This document shows positions 46,943-55,994 of a stretch of DNA of 64,000 nucleotides, in pieces. The stretch is taken from positions 1 through 64,000 of the forward strand of contig NZ_VLKN01000008.1 of the NCBI RefSeq assembly GCF_007830035.1, given 5' to 3'. The notes under the pieces were generated by a model. It ran no database searches and was not told where the DNA came from. It saw nothing but the letters and a program-made list of their open reading frames with translations. Numbering within the stretch: the stretch's first letter is position 1; each line of letters starts with the position of its first letter. A program made the position numbers and the translations under genes. Source of the DNA: Luteimonas cucumeris (GTDB lineage Bacteria; Pseudomonadota; Gammaproteobacteria; Xanthomonadales; Xanthomonadaceae).

Positions 46943-47519
46943 CGCGACGGTCGACGCCGGCTGGATCCTGCAGCAGCTGGCGCGGCCGGTACCCACGCGC
47001 ACCGACTTCGTCGAGGTGCGCGATTCGAAACTGCTGAAGCAGCCGCTGCGCCTGTCCGGCGAGTACGCGCGTCCCGATGCCGACACGCTGGTGCGCGAAG
47101 TGCGCACGCCCTACGTGGAAACCACCACCATCCGCGCCGGCGAGGCCAGCATCGCCCGCACCGGGAAATCGACGCGGCGCTTCTCGCTGTCGCGCGCACC
47201 GGAGCTGGCGGGCCTGCAGGCCAGCTTCGGCGCGATGCTGTCCGGTGATCGCGCGTCGCTGGAACAGTCCTACCGCACCCAGGCCGGCGGCAGCCAGCAG
47301 CAATGGACGCTGACGCTGGTGCCACGCGATGCGGCGCTGGCGGCGAAAGTGCGCGACATCACCCTGCACGGAAGCGGCGACGAGCTGCGCTGCATCGAAG
47401 CGCGCGCGGTGAAGGGAGACGAGATCCAGCGCACGCTGCTGGCCAGCGCCGCGCGCGACGCCGCGACAGTCGAGGCAGCCGACGCCTTGATCGCGCTGTG
47501 CCGCGGCAGCGCCGGTTGA
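46833..47519 (+). CDS. LolA-like outer-membrane carrier protein
   Basis: A 228-residue exported protein: basic N-terminus, hydrophobic core (AMLLVAVFASSAPCAA), then a LolA-fold pattern (WILQQLARPVPTRTDFVEVR, RFSLSRAPELAGLQASFGAML). In aryl polyene clusters a LolA relative is paired with an MMPL exporter to move the pigment lipid to the outer membrane. ATG 46833 has GGAAG upstream and lies deep inside the acyltransferase gene; a shorter start at 46893 is possible but removes the basic part of the signal. Confidence 0.82.
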   Translation: MTAAGKPTPRRKRIWRPATAMLLVAVFASSAPCAAPDATVDAGWILQQLARPVPTRTDFVEVRDSKLLKQPLRLSGEYARPDADTLVREVRTPYVETTTIRAGEASIARTGKSTRRFSLSRAPELAGLQASFGAMLSGDRASLEQSYRTQAGGSQQQWTLTLVPRDAALAAKVRDITLHGSGDELRCIEARAVKGDEIQRTLLASAARDAATVEAADALIALCRGSAG

Positions 47520-47526
47520 ACGTCGC

Positions 47527-49914
47527 GTGGCGATGACCGCGCGCCTGCGCCTTGTCTGCGCACTGTTATGGCTGCTGGTCCTGCTGCTGGCAGGCTGGTG
47601 GATCGGCGCACGCCTGCAACTGACCGGCGATCTGCGGAAGTTCATGCCCGATGCACAGACACCCGCCCAGAAACTCCTGATCGACGAACTAGGCGAAGGC
47701 CCGGGATCGCGCCTGCTGTTGATCGCGTTGTCCGGCGCCGATGCCCGGACCCTGGCGATGCAATCGCAGGCGCTGCACGCGAAACTCGTTGCGCAATCGG
47801 CGTTCTCGCTGATCGCCAACGGCGGCGATGAGGGCCTCGAGGCGATTCCCGCGCGGCTGCGTCCCTATCGCTACCTGCTGTCGCCGACGCTGGATACGCA
47901 GGCCTTCGATCAGGCTTATCTGCGCGACGCGCTCGACGCGCGCGTGCAGGATCTCGGCTCGCCTGCCGCCGCACTGATCGAACCGCTGATCGGCGCCGAT
48001 CCGACGCTGGAAACGCTAAAGATCGCCGAAGCGCTGCAGCCTGCACAGGCGCCGCAACGACAGCACGGCGTCTGGTTCGATCGCGACAGCAAGCGCGCGC
48101 TGCTGGTGGCGCAGACGCATGCGGCCGGCTTCGATCCCAGCGGCCAGCAGGCCGCGGTCGATGCGATCCACGACGCGTTCGCGCAGGTGCGCGGCGACAG
48201 CGGCACACAACTGCTGTTGAGCGGCCCCGGTGCGTTCTCGGTGGAAATCGGCGGCCGCACCCAGCGCGAGGCGCAATGGATCGGCATCGTCGACACGATC
48301 GGGCTGGTACTGCTGTTGTGGATCGCGTATCGAAACTGGAAGATGCCATTGCTGGGCGTGTTGCCATTGGCCAGCGCCGGCCTGGCCGGCCTGGCCGCCG
48401 TGGCCGTGTTGTTCGAAGGCGTGCATGGCATCACCGTGGCCTTCGGCTTCACCCTGATCGGCGTGGTGCAGGATTATCCGATCCACCTGTTCAGCCATCA
48501 GCGCCCCGGGGTGATGCCGGTCGGCAACGCGCGCGCGTTGTGGCCGACGCTGGCCACCGGCGTAGCGTCGACCTGCATCGCCTATCTCACTTTCCTGTTT
48601 TCCGGCGTCGACGGGCTGCAGCAGTTGGCGGTGTTCACCATCGCCGGCCTCGCCACGGCGGCGCTGGCGACGCGATTCCTGTTGCCGGCGCTGGTCGATC
48701 CGGCGCCGCGCGATTTTGCCGATTCAAGATTCCTCGCGCGGCTTTGGGCCCGGATCGCGCGGCTGCCGCGTCCGCGCTGGTCGCTGCTGGTCATCGCTGC
48801 GATCGCGCTGGCCACCGCGGTGTTCGCTCCCGGCGCGTTCTGGCAGAACGACCTGGCCAAGCTGACGCCGGTGCCGGCCGATGCGCTGGCACTCGACGCG
48901 CAACTGCGCGAAGCGCTCGGTGCGCCCGACGTGCGCTACGTGCTGACCGTGCGCGGTCGCGATGCCGAAACGGTATTGCAGGCTTCGGAAAAACTGCGGC
49001 CAGAGCTGGACCAGCTGGTCGCCGAGCGCGCGATCGCCGGCTACGACTATGCCGCGCGCTATCTGCCCAGCGCCGCCACGCAACGCGCGCGGCAACAGAA
49101 ACTGCCGGATGCGGCGACGCTGAAGGCGGACCTGGACGCGGCCGTCGCCAGCAGTCCGTTCCGCGCCGATGCCTTCGACGCCTTCCTTGCCGATGTCGCC
49201 GCCGCCAGGAACGCGCCGCCGCTGACCCGCCGTGACCTCGATGGCACGCCGCTGGCCACCAGCGTCGCCGGCCTGCTGCTGGAAACTCCCGACGCCGTTG
49301 CGCGGGAAGCCGGACCGCATCGCGAAACACGACAGGACGAGGCGAATGACGGTAACGCAACCGCGCTGGTTTCGCTCAGCGGCCTGGCCGATCCGGCCGC
49401 GGTGGCGACGGCGGCGCGCCTGCATGGTGCGCAGCTGCTGGACCTGAAGGCGGCGTCGGAATCGCTGGTGGTGGCCTACCGCGAGCGTGTGCTGGCCGCG
49501 CTCGCGATCGCTGCACTTCTGCTGGCGGCAACGGTATGGATCGCATTGCGCCAGCCGCGCCGCGTGCTGCGCGTGCTGCTGCCGATGGCGCTGACCACGC
49601 TGCTGATCCTGGCGGTGCTGCGCGGCTTCGGCGTGGAGTTGACCCTGTTCCACCTGGTCGCGCTGATCCTCGCCGCCGGCCTCGGGCTCGACTACGCACT
49701 GTTCTTCGACCATGCCGGCGACGACTATGCCGACCAGCTGCGTACGCTGCATGCGCTGATCGTGTGCAGCCTGATGACATTGCTGGTGTTCGCGCTGCTG
49801 GCGTTGTCGTCGATTCCGGTGTTGCGGGCGATCGGTACTACGGTGACGATTGGGGTGCTTGGCAATTTTGTGTTGGCGTTGCTGGTGTCGCGGAGGGTGG
49901 TGCGGACGCAGTAG
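47527..49914 (+). CDS. MMPL/RND-family exporter of the aryl polyene cluster
   Basis: A 795-residue inner-membrane exporter with two repeats, each a single helix, a large periplasmic domain and a five-helix bundle (IVDTIGLVLLLWIAYRNW to ALATRFLLPALVD; YRERVLAALAIAALLLA to NFVLALLVSRRVV). The family moves lipids and hydrophobic products by proton motive force. It probably passes the aryl polyene lipid to the LolA-like protein encoded just upstream. GTG 47527 or ATG 47533 may start it. Repeat copy D separates it from the second dehydratase gene. Confidence 0.88.
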   Translation: MAMTARLRLVCALLWLLVLLLAGWWIGARLQLTGDLRKFMPDAQTPAQKLLIDELGEGPGSRLLLIALSGADARTLAMQSQALHAKLVAQSAFSLIANGGDEGLEAIPARLRPYRYLLSPTLDTQAFDQAYLRDALDARVQDLGSPAAALIEPLIGADPTLETLKIAEALQPAQAPQRQHGVWFDRDSKRALLVAQTHAAGFDPSGQQAAVDAIHDAFAQVRGDSGTQLLLSGPGAFSVEIGGRTQREAQWIGIVDTIGLVLLLWIAYRNWKMPLLGVLPLASAGLAGLAAVAVLFEGVHGITVAFGFTLIGVVQDYPIHLFSHQRPGVMPVGNARALWPTLATGVASTCIAYLTFLFSGVDGLQQLAVFTIAGLATAALATRFLLPALVDPAPRDFADSRFLARLWARIARLPRPRWSLLVIAAIALATAVFAPGAFWQNDLAKLTPVPADALALDAQLREALGAPDVRYVLTVRGRDAETVLQASEKLRPELDQLVAERAIAGYDYAARYLPSAATQRARQQKLPDAATLKADLDAAVASSPFRADAFDAFLADVAAARNAPPLTRRDLDGTPLATSVAGLLLETPDAVAREAGPHRETRQDEANDGNATALVSLSGLADPAAVATAARLHGAQLLDLKAASESLVVAYRERVLAALAIAALLLAATVWIALRQPRRVLRVLLPMALTTLLILAVLRGFGVELTLFHLVALILAAGLGLDYALFFDHAGDDYADQLRTLHALIVCSLMTLLVFALLALSSIPVLRAIGTTVTIGVLGNFVLALLVSRRVVRTQ

Positions 49915-49952
49915 AGCGGGCTTGCTCTGTTGCTCTTTGCTGAACACTGTAA

Positions 49953-50138
49953 GAGCTTCCGCCCGCTGCGCTGGCGGGTCACTTTCTCTTGAAGGGCCAT
50001 TAGAGAAAGTAACCAAAGAGAAGGCCCTTCCCCGATCAGAGCTCACGTAGCGGCTTGTAGTCCTCAGGGATTTTCCGAGTCGGCATCCTGCCTCCATCGG
50101 AAAACGGCGGCCATCCATGGCCGCCGCCCTCCGGGTCT
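49953..50138. repeat. Composite inverted-repeat element, copy D (right arm only)
   Basis: It runs from AGCTTCCGCCCGCTGCGCTG through the hairpin GTCACTTTCTCTTG/AGAGAAAGTAAC and the pair TTTTCCGA/TCGGAAAA to the palindrome and CGCCCTCCGGGTCT. The gap 49915-50313 also holds a GTAG-type half REP at 49913-49930. Bases 50139-50313 show no gene. Confidence 0.82.
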
Positions 50139-50313
50139 ACCAACTTGCCCGGCACTTGCGATAGCGCGCCAAGGTCAAGAGCTAAAGCCTCCCTTACCTG
50201 CTTTGCGAGCCCGCTCGCGTTGCGTTGTAAGCGAAACTTGCTCAGCTTCTTTTGCCGGTTGACACTGCCGCACTCGAAACTTACGAAAGTCCGCATTGCA
50301 GGGCGGGGAACCG

Positions 50314-50751
50314 ATGATCGGACGCGATGAAATCCTGGCGTTGATCCCGCACCAGGGGGTGATGTGCCTGTGGGATGAAGTCGTCGAGTGGGATGAATCC
50401 TGCATCCGGCTGCGCGCCCGCAACCATCGCGATCCGACGCATCCGCTGCGTTCCGGCGATCGCCTGCGGGCGGTGCACCTGTGCGAGTACGGTGCGCAGG
50501 CGATGGCGGTGCATGGCGGGCTGCGTGCGCGCCGGACGGACGCACGAGCCCGGCCGGGTGTGCTGGTGTCGTTGCGCGATGTGACGCTGCACGTGGCGCA
50601 CATCGACGACCTGGCCGATGCGCTCGAATGCGATGCCGAAGTGCTGGTCGAGGCCGGACAGAGCCAGCAATACGGGTTCCGCATCCACCACGCCGGCAAC
50701 CTGCTGGCCGAGGGCCGTGCCGCGGTGATGTTGCAGGACGCATACCCGTAG
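50314..50751 (+). CDS. Second hotdog dehydratase of the aryl polyene cluster (ApeP-like)
   Basis: A 145-residue hotdog protein with IPHQGVMCLWDEVVEWD, the ApeP-type counterpart of the FabZ loop, and the C-terminal core SQQYGFRIHHAGNLLAEGRA. In the known pathway ApeP forms a dehydratase heterodimer with ApeI (here 45603). GGGGAA precedes ATG 50314. It is separated from the MMPL gene by repeat copy D but continues the plus-strand series toward the ketoreductase. Confidence 0.83.
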   Translation: MIGRDEILALIPHQGVMCLWDEVVEWDESCIRLRARNHRDPTHPLRSGDRLRAVHLCEYGAQAMAVHGGLRARRTDARARPGVLVSLRDVTLHVAHIDDLADALECDAEVLVEAGQSQQYGFRIHHAGNLLAEGRAAVMLQDAYP

Positions 50752-50804
50752 CAGCGTTCCAGACGGGACGGTCGTGACCCATCGCGCCGCCGTGCGTTCC
50801 TACG

Positions 50805-50810
50805 CATAAT
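50805..50810 (+). promoter_or_regulatory. Candidate -10 box of the ketoreductase gene (leaderless)
   Basis: CATAAT ends seven bases before ATG 50818, and no Shine-Dalgarno sequence is present. No convincing -35 is seen. Confidence 0.3.
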
Positions 50811-50817
50811 CGCCGGC

Positions 50818-51558
50818 ATGGACAGACACGATGCTTTCCGACGCCGTGCCCTCGTCACCGGCGGTAGTGGCGACCTCGGCGGCGCCATCTGTCGACGGCT
50901 GGCGGCCGATGGCGTGCAGGTGATCGTGCACGCGAACGCGAATCGCGCGCGCGCCGAGGCCGTGGTCGCCGACATCGTTGGCCAGGGCGGCAACGCGCAG
51001 GCGACCACCTTCGATGTCGCCGATGGCGATGCCGCACGCAGCGCCATGGAGGCACTGCTGGCGGACGGACCGATCCAGATCGTGATCAACAACGCCGGCA
51101 TCCACGACGACGCACCCATGGCCGGCATGTCGCAGGCGCAGTGGAAGCGCGTGATCGACGTGTCGCTGCACGGTTTCTTCCACGTGACGCAGCCGCTGCT
51201 GCTGCCGATGGCGCGCACGCGCTGGGGGCGCATCGTCAGCGTATCGTCGGTGGCGGCGGTGCTCGGCAATCGCGGCCAGGTCAATTACGCCGCGGCCAAG
51301 TCGGCGCTGCACGGCGCGACGAAATCGCTGGCCCGCGAAATGGCCTCGCGCGGCATCACCGCAAATGTGGTGGCACCCGGCGTGATTGCCGGGCAGATGG
51401 CCGACGCAACATTCACCGCGGAACAGGTGAAGCAGCTCGTGCCGGCCGCCCGCGCCGGCACGCCACAGGAAGTGGCCGCGCTGGTCGGCTTCCTGTGCTC
51501 GGATGCGGCCGCCTACATCAATGGCCAGGTGATCGGTATCGATGGCGGGATGAGCTGA
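50818..51558 (+). CDS. 3-oxoacyl-ACP reductase of the aryl polyene cluster (FabG/ApeQ-like)
   Basis: A 246-residue SDR reductase: cofactor site TGGSGDLGGAICRRL, NNAGI, catalytic Ser in SVSSVAAV and YxxxK in YAAAK, and C-terminal GQVIGIDGGMS. It reduces the 3-oxo group after each extension. It lies 66 bases after the ApeP-like gene on the same strand. A generic FabG role in fatty acid synthesis cannot be excluded, but context favours the polyene. Confidence 0.92.
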   Translation: MDRHDAFRRRALVTGGSGDLGGAICRRLAADGVQVIVHANANRARAEAVVADIVGQGGNAQATTFDVADGDAARSAMEALLADGPIQIVINNAGIHDDAPMAGMSQAQWKRVIDVSLHGFFHVTQPLLLPMARTRWGRIVSVSSVAAVLGNRGQVNYAAAKSALHGATKSLAREMASRGITANVVAPGVIAGQMADATFTAEQVKQLVPAARAGTPQEVAALVGFLCSDAAAYINGQVIGIDGGMS

Positions 51559-51735
51559 TCGACCGGCGTGGCCGCAGCTGCTTCTGCAGGTCACCGGATG
51601 GCTTCCTGGATCACTGTCATGAACGGTTTAGAAAGGCATGCCGCAGCGCAAGCTGAATCCACGCGTCGGCATCACTCTGTCGAGCCGGCGATGGCGCTAC
51701 GATCCGGCCATGGCAAACCTTGCAGGAGTTCCGTG

Positions 51736-52218
51736 ATGCGTCGCTTGCTCATGCTGTCCGTCTTCATGCTGACGCTCGCCGCCTGCGCCAGTTCGCACCT
51801 GCTGACCGGCCAGCCGCGCCCGCCGATCGATCCGTCGCAGGTGCGCATCTATTTCTCGGCGCCACCCGGCGGTTACGAGGAGATCGCCCGCCTGCAGACC
51901 GGCAGTGGTGCGTTCACCTATGGCGAACAGAACAAGATGGATTCGGTGATGGCCAAGCTGCGCGCGGAGGCGGCCAAGCTCGGCGCCAACGGCGTGTTGT
52001 TCACCGGGACCGATGACGGCTATGGCGGCAGCAGCGTCGGCGTCGGTGCCGGCGGCGGTCGTATCGGCGGCAGCAGTTTCAGCAGCGGCGGGATCGGGGT
52101 GAGCATCAGCCCCAGCCAGAAGTACGCCTACGGCCTGGCCATCTATGTCGCCAATCCCCCGCCGCAGCAGCAGTCGGTACCGTTGCCGCCGCCGATGCCG
52201 GCACCGCAGGTCGAATAG
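51736..52218 (+). CDS. Lipoprotein of unknown function
   Basis: A 160-residue protein with a lipobox (LMLSVFMLTLAAC, Cys about 17), a globular part with YFSAPPGGYEEIARLQTG and AAKLGANGVLFTG, then a Gly/Ser-rich segment and a Pro/Gln-rich tail. The Gly-Ala-Asn pattern resembles outer-membrane stress lipoproteins of the DUF4156 type, but I do not assign it. AGGAG precedes the ATG. It is last in the plus-strand series, 177 bases after the ketoreductase, and faces the antiporter gene. Confidence 0.8.
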   Translation: MRRLLMLSVFMLTLAACASSHLLTGQPRPPIDPSQVRIYFSAPPGGYEEIARLQTGSGAFTYGEQNKMDSVMAKLRAEAAKLGANGVLFTGTDDGYGGSSVGVGAGGGRIGGSSFSSGGIGVSISPSQKYAYGLAIYVANPPPQQQSVPLPPPMPAPQVE

Positions 52219-52248
52219 TCGCGGCGCGGAAAACGAAGTCGCAGCGGA

Positions 52249-53493
52249 TCAGGCCTGCGCGCGCAGAGGATCGACGACGCGGCCGGCGAACAGGATCAAC
52301 AGTGGCCCGGTCATCACCGTGGTCAGGATCGCCATCACCAGCAGCATGGTGAACAGTTCCGGGCCGATCAGTCCGGCATCCAGGCCGACCTTCATCACGA
52401 TCAGCTCCATCAGCCCGCGCGCGTTCATCAGCGAACCGGTCGCCAGGCTGTCGCGCCAGCCATAACCGGCCACGCGCGCGCCCAGCGCGCCGCCGGCGAG
52501 CTTGCCAAGCACGGCCGCGCCCAGGATCAACAGCAGCGCGCCCAGGCCTGCGCCGGCGAAGGCATCGGCAGTGGTGTTCAGGCCGGCCAGCGCGAAGAAG
52601 ATCGGCATCAGCAGCACGATCGCCAGATATTCGACGCGTTCGGACAGGTAACGCAGCAGGCGGTCGTCGCGCGGCAGGCAGGCGCCGAACAGGAAGGCCC
52701 CGAACACCGCGTGCAGGCCCAGCCATTCGGTCAGCGCGGCGCAGGCGAGCGCGCCGACCAGCATTGCGGCGAGCAGCATCAGCGAAGGCCGGCCTTCCGG
52801 CGCGTGTCGGCGCAGCAGGTGCGCGTACAGCGGTTTCAGCGCGCCGAACACCAGCACGCACAGCACCAGCAGGCCCAGTGTGGTCATGGCGACGCCGGCG
52901 TAACCTTCGTCGGAACCGATCAGCGCGACCACGAACGCCAGCATGATCCAGGCGAACACGTCGGCGATCGCGGCCGAACTCAAGGCCAGCCGACCCAGCC
53001 GCGTCTGCGTCATGCCGCGATCCTTGAGGATGCGCGCCATCACCGGGAAGGCGGTGATCGACATCGCCGTGGCCATGAACAGCGCGAACGGCCAGAAGCC
53101 GACACCGGCCGGCGCCAGCGTCGGATGCAGCCACGGCGAGATGCCGATGCCCAGCGCCATCGGCGCCAGCACGCCGAGCACGCCGACCGCGCCGGCGGCT
53201 TTCAACTGCGCACGCACGCCATCGGGCGCACGCAGTTCGGCGCCGACGATGAACATGAAAAGCACCAGCCCCAGCGTCGACAGCGACGACAATGCCGGCA
53301 GCGAGTCCTGCGCGAACAGCGCGGCGTGGAAGCCGGGAAACGCCGCTCCGAACACGATCGGCCCGAGCACGATGCCAGCGGCCATCTCGCCGATCACCGC
53401 CGGCTGGCCGACGTGGCGCAGCAGCCAGCCGCAGGCGCGCGCGGTGGCGAGGATGACGACCAGTTGCAGCAACAACAACGGCGTGTGCGACAT
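52249..53493 (-). CDS. CPA2-family cation:proton antiporter (Kef-type membrane domain)
   Basis: A 414-residue protein with about 12-13 membrane helices and CPA2 motifs (GQPAVIGEMAAGIVLGP, AIADVFAWIMLAFV, NARGLMELIV). It lacks the C-terminal RCK/TrkA-N domain of KefB/C, so only the Na+/H+ exchanger domain is present. It exchanges a monovalent cation, probably Na+ or K+, for protons. It starts 39 bases after the second halogenase-like gene on the same strand and may be the last gene of that operon. Confidence 0.9.
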   Translation of the reverse strand: MSHTPLLLLQLVVILATARACGWLLRHVGQPAVIGEMAAGIVLGPIVFGAAFPGFHAALFAQDSLPALSSLSTLGLVLFMFIVGAELRAPDGVRAQLKAAGAVGVLGVLAPMALGIGISPWLHPTLAPAGVGFWPFALFMATAMSITAFPVMARILKDRGMTQTRLGRLALSSAAIADVFAWIMLAFVVALIGSDEGYAGVAMTTLGLLVLCVLVFGALKPLYAHLLRRHAPEGRPSLMLLAAMLVGALACAALTEWLGLHAVFGAFLFGACLPRDDRLLRYLSERVEYLAIVLLMPIFFALAGLNTTADAFAGAGLGALLLILGAAVLGKLAGGALGARVAGYGWRDSLATGSLMNARGLMELIVMKVGLDAGLIGPELFTMLLVMAILTTVMTGPLLILFAGRVVDPLRAQA

Positions 53494-53532
53494 GACGGGG
53501 ACCGGTAGGGCCGGCGATGGCGCCGGCGAGGC

Positions 53533-55179
53533 TCAGGCGGGAACGGCGGCTTCGATGGGCGTACCGGCAGCGACGTTGTACCAGTGCGCCGGCAACACCG
53601 GTCCCGCATCGTCGCGTGCGGACAGCAGCATGTCGAGGCCGTGGTCGTCGATGTCCGCATGCACGGCGCGCGCGTGGGTCAGCAGGTCGCCGGCCAGTTG
53701 CGCCATCCACGCGACGTAGCGTTGCGTGCGCGCATGGAAGGCGTCGTCGTCGAGTTCGTCGGTCAACGCACGGTTCATCTCGCGGCACCAGTCGAGCTGG
53801 TGCTGGTCGAGGACGCGCAGGCTGCTTGCGACCGGCCCGGTATTGCGTGTGCCCCAGTCGCGCAGCAGCGCCTGCATCGCAAGATTGAGCTCGCGCCCGC
53901 GGGAGAACGCCGGCCTGAGGCGATTGAGCAGGCTCAGCTCGGTCTGCCGCCTGCCGAAGAACAGCGGCGCCAGCAGCGCCCAGTAATAGGCGTAGTCCCA
54001 CAGTACCTTCAGTGGCATCACCTGCGGATCGCCGAATATCGGGTACTGATCCTGATACAGCGTCAGCGTGCTCTCGTAGAACGAGAAGTACAGCTGCTGG
54101 TAGATCTCCGCGTAGGGCGCGAACGGCACCCCGGCGCGATCCTTGGCGATCAGGTCGCAGACGTAGGTATTGCTGATCGCGATGAAGTCGCTGCCCGGCG
54201 AGTAGAACGGATCGAGGAACAAGCCGGCCTCTCCGGTCAGCGCCCAGCGGTCGCCGGAGAACACCTGCTTGCAGCCGTACGAGAAGTGGCGCAGGAACAG
54301 GAAGTCCTGCAGCGCATGTTCCGGTTTGTCGATCGATTCGAACACGCGCGGCTGGTGCCTGCACAGCCAGGCCATCGCCTTGTCATGCGTGTTCATCGTG
54401 TCCAGCGGATGCATCTTCGCGTCGCAGACGATGCCCAGCGAATGCGCGCCGGAGGCCAAGGGAATCAGCCAGAACCAGTAGCCCGGTCCGCACATATGGT
54501 TGGTCGAACGCCAGCGCTCGGCTGGCGCGAACGCCGCGTGCCAGGCCGGGTCGTCCGACCACGACGAGAAATCGACGATGCCGTCGACGCGCCACCACAC
54601 CGCATTGGCATCGTGTTCGTTGCCTTGCGCCAGGCCGAGCTTGCGCTTGACCAGTCCGGCGCGCCCGGACGCATCAACTACCCAGCGCGCGGTGACCTCG
54701 TGCGCCAGGCCGCACTGCTCGAAGGCGACGCGGTGTTCGTCCTCGCCGTCGCCGAACTCGATGCCGCGTACCACCGCCTCGTCGTGGAACGACACCCCGA
54801 GCGAGCGTGCCTGCTCGCCGAGGAAGTTCTCGAAGCGGCCGCGGTCGAGCTGCCACGATGGCGTCGGCAGCAGCTGGCTGACGCCCAGCTCGGTGCAGCG
54901 GTCGATGTCGTGCTGCCGGTCGGTGAAGAAGTAGCGCAGACCGTACTTGCGGATCTGCCGCGCTTCGAGGTGCTCGCGAAAGCCCAGCACGTTGGCGAAG
55001 TAATGCGCGCCAATTTCCACGGTCGATTCGCCAACCTTGAACGCGGCCTCGCGCACCGGATGGGCGCGGCGTTCGATCACGGTCACCGGCAGCGAGGCAT
55101 CGCGCTGCCGCAGCTGGATCGCAAGACTGAGCCCGGCCAGGCCGCCACCGAGGATCACGACCCCGGTGGGGTGCTTCAT
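53533..55179 (-). CDS. Second flavin-dependent halogenase-like enzyme of the aryl polyene cluster
   Basis: A 548-residue FAD enzyme with GGGLAGLSLAIQLRQRD, GESTVEIGAHYFANVLG, YWFWLIPLASG (the WxWxIP motif) and GEAGLFLDPFYSPGSDF. A Lys in IRKYGLRYFF is in the region of the halogenase catalytic Lys. It differs strongly from the one at 43055. It probably halogenates or oxidises the aryl polyene, but an oxidoreductase role is possible. ATG 55179 overlaps the GT2 stop codon (ATGA). It is third in the minus operon starting with the ketosynthase. Confidence 0.82.
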   Translation of the reverse strand: MKHPTGVVILGGGLAGLSLAIQLRQRDASLPVTVIERRAHPVREAAFKVGESTVEIGAHYFANVLGFREHLEARQIRKYGLRYFFTDRQHDIDRCTELGVSQLLPTPSWQLDRGRFENFLGEQARSLGVSFHDEAVVRGIEFGDGEDEHRVAFEQCGLAHEVTARWVVDASGRAGLVKRKLGLAQGNEHDANAVWWRVDGIVDFSSWSDDPAWHAAFAPAERWRSTNHMCGPGYWFWLIPLASGAHSLGIVCDAKMHPLDTMNTHDKAMAWLCRHQPRVFESIDKPEHALQDFLFLRHFSYGCKQVFSGDRWALTGEAGLFLDPFYSPGSDFIAISNTYVCDLIAKDRAGVPFAPYAEIYQQLYFSFYESTLTLYQDQYPIFGDPQVMPLKVLWDYAYYWALLAPLFFGRRQTELSLLNRLRPAFSRGRELNLAMQALLRDWGTRNTGPVASSLRVLDQHQLDWCREMNRALTDELDDDAFHARTQRYVAWMAQLAGDLLTHARAVHADIDDHGLDMLLSARDDAGPVLPAHWYNVAAGTPIEAAVPA

Positions 55180-55994
55180 GCGCGGCGTGCCTGCTGCACC
55201 GGCAGCGGCGCGAAGACCGTGCCGAACTCGCCGCTGGGGTCGTCGATCACCGGCGGGTTGGCGCGGATGCGGCGATACATCGCCGGCAGGCCGCCGCGTT
55301 TCAGGCACTGCGCCACGATGTGCCAGGTGATGCGGGTGAAGTCGCGCACCGGACGGAAATGGCTGGCGCGGAACTGCTCGTGGCAATGCACGCTCTTGTA
55401 GCGCGACTCGATCGGCACCGACACGCAGCGCGTGCCGAGTCGTTGCGCCGCGGACATCAGGATCTGCGCCTCGAACACGAAGTCCTCGCCCGGCACGTCG
55501 TGCAGTGCGGCGACCGCGGCCGGATAGAAGCGCTGGCCGCTCTGGCTGTCGGCGATCTGGTAGCCGGTGCCCCAGGCCACGCCCCAGTCGCCGAATTCGT
55601 TGGCCAGGCGGCGGTACGTCGGCTGCTGCGAACGCTTGCGCAGGCGCGCGCCGATCACGATGCAACCGGGATGGCGATTGGCGGCATCGAGCAGGCGCGG
55701 CAGGTCCGCGGCCGCGTGCTGGCCGTCGCCGTCCATGGTCAATACGCCGGCATGGCCCTGGCGCAGCGCTTCGCGGAAGCCGTCGCGCAGCGACGCGCCC
55801 TTGCCCATGCGTCGTGCATGGCGCAGCACGGTGATCGGCAGGTCGGCGACGCGCTCGACGGTGCCGTCCTCGGAACCGTCGTCGACCAGGATCACGTGCG
55901 GGCACTGCGCCAGCGCGCCCTGCACCACCTCGCGGATCCGCAGCGCTTCGTTCAGCGCGGGGATCACCACGGCGATGTGCTCGCGATCAAGCAT
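55176..55994 (-). CDS. Family 2 glycosyltransferase of the aryl polyene cluster
   Basis: A 272-residue GT2 enzyme with VVIPALNEALRI, VDDGSEDGT, TMDGDGQH (DxD) and QSGQRFYP. It may attach a sugar to the polyene or its lipid anchor, as glycosyltransferases in related clusters are thought to do. It overlaps the CLF-like gene by eight bases upstream and the second halogenase-like gene by an ATGA downstream, so it is co-translated with both. No C-terminal membrane helices. Confidence 0.87.
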   Translation of the reverse strand: MLDREHIAVVIPALNEALRIREVVQGALAQCPHVILVDDGSEDGTVERVADLPITVLRHARRMGKGASLRDGFREALRQGHAGVLTMDGDGQHAAADLPRLLDAANRHPGCIVIGARLRKRSQQPTYRRLANEFGDWGVAWGTGYQIADSQSGQRFYPAAVAALHDVPGEDFVFEAQILMSAAQRLGTRCVSVPIESRYKSVHCHEQFRASHFRPVRDFTRITWHIVAQCLKRGGLPAMYRRIRANPPVIDDPSGEFGTVFAPLPVQQARRA

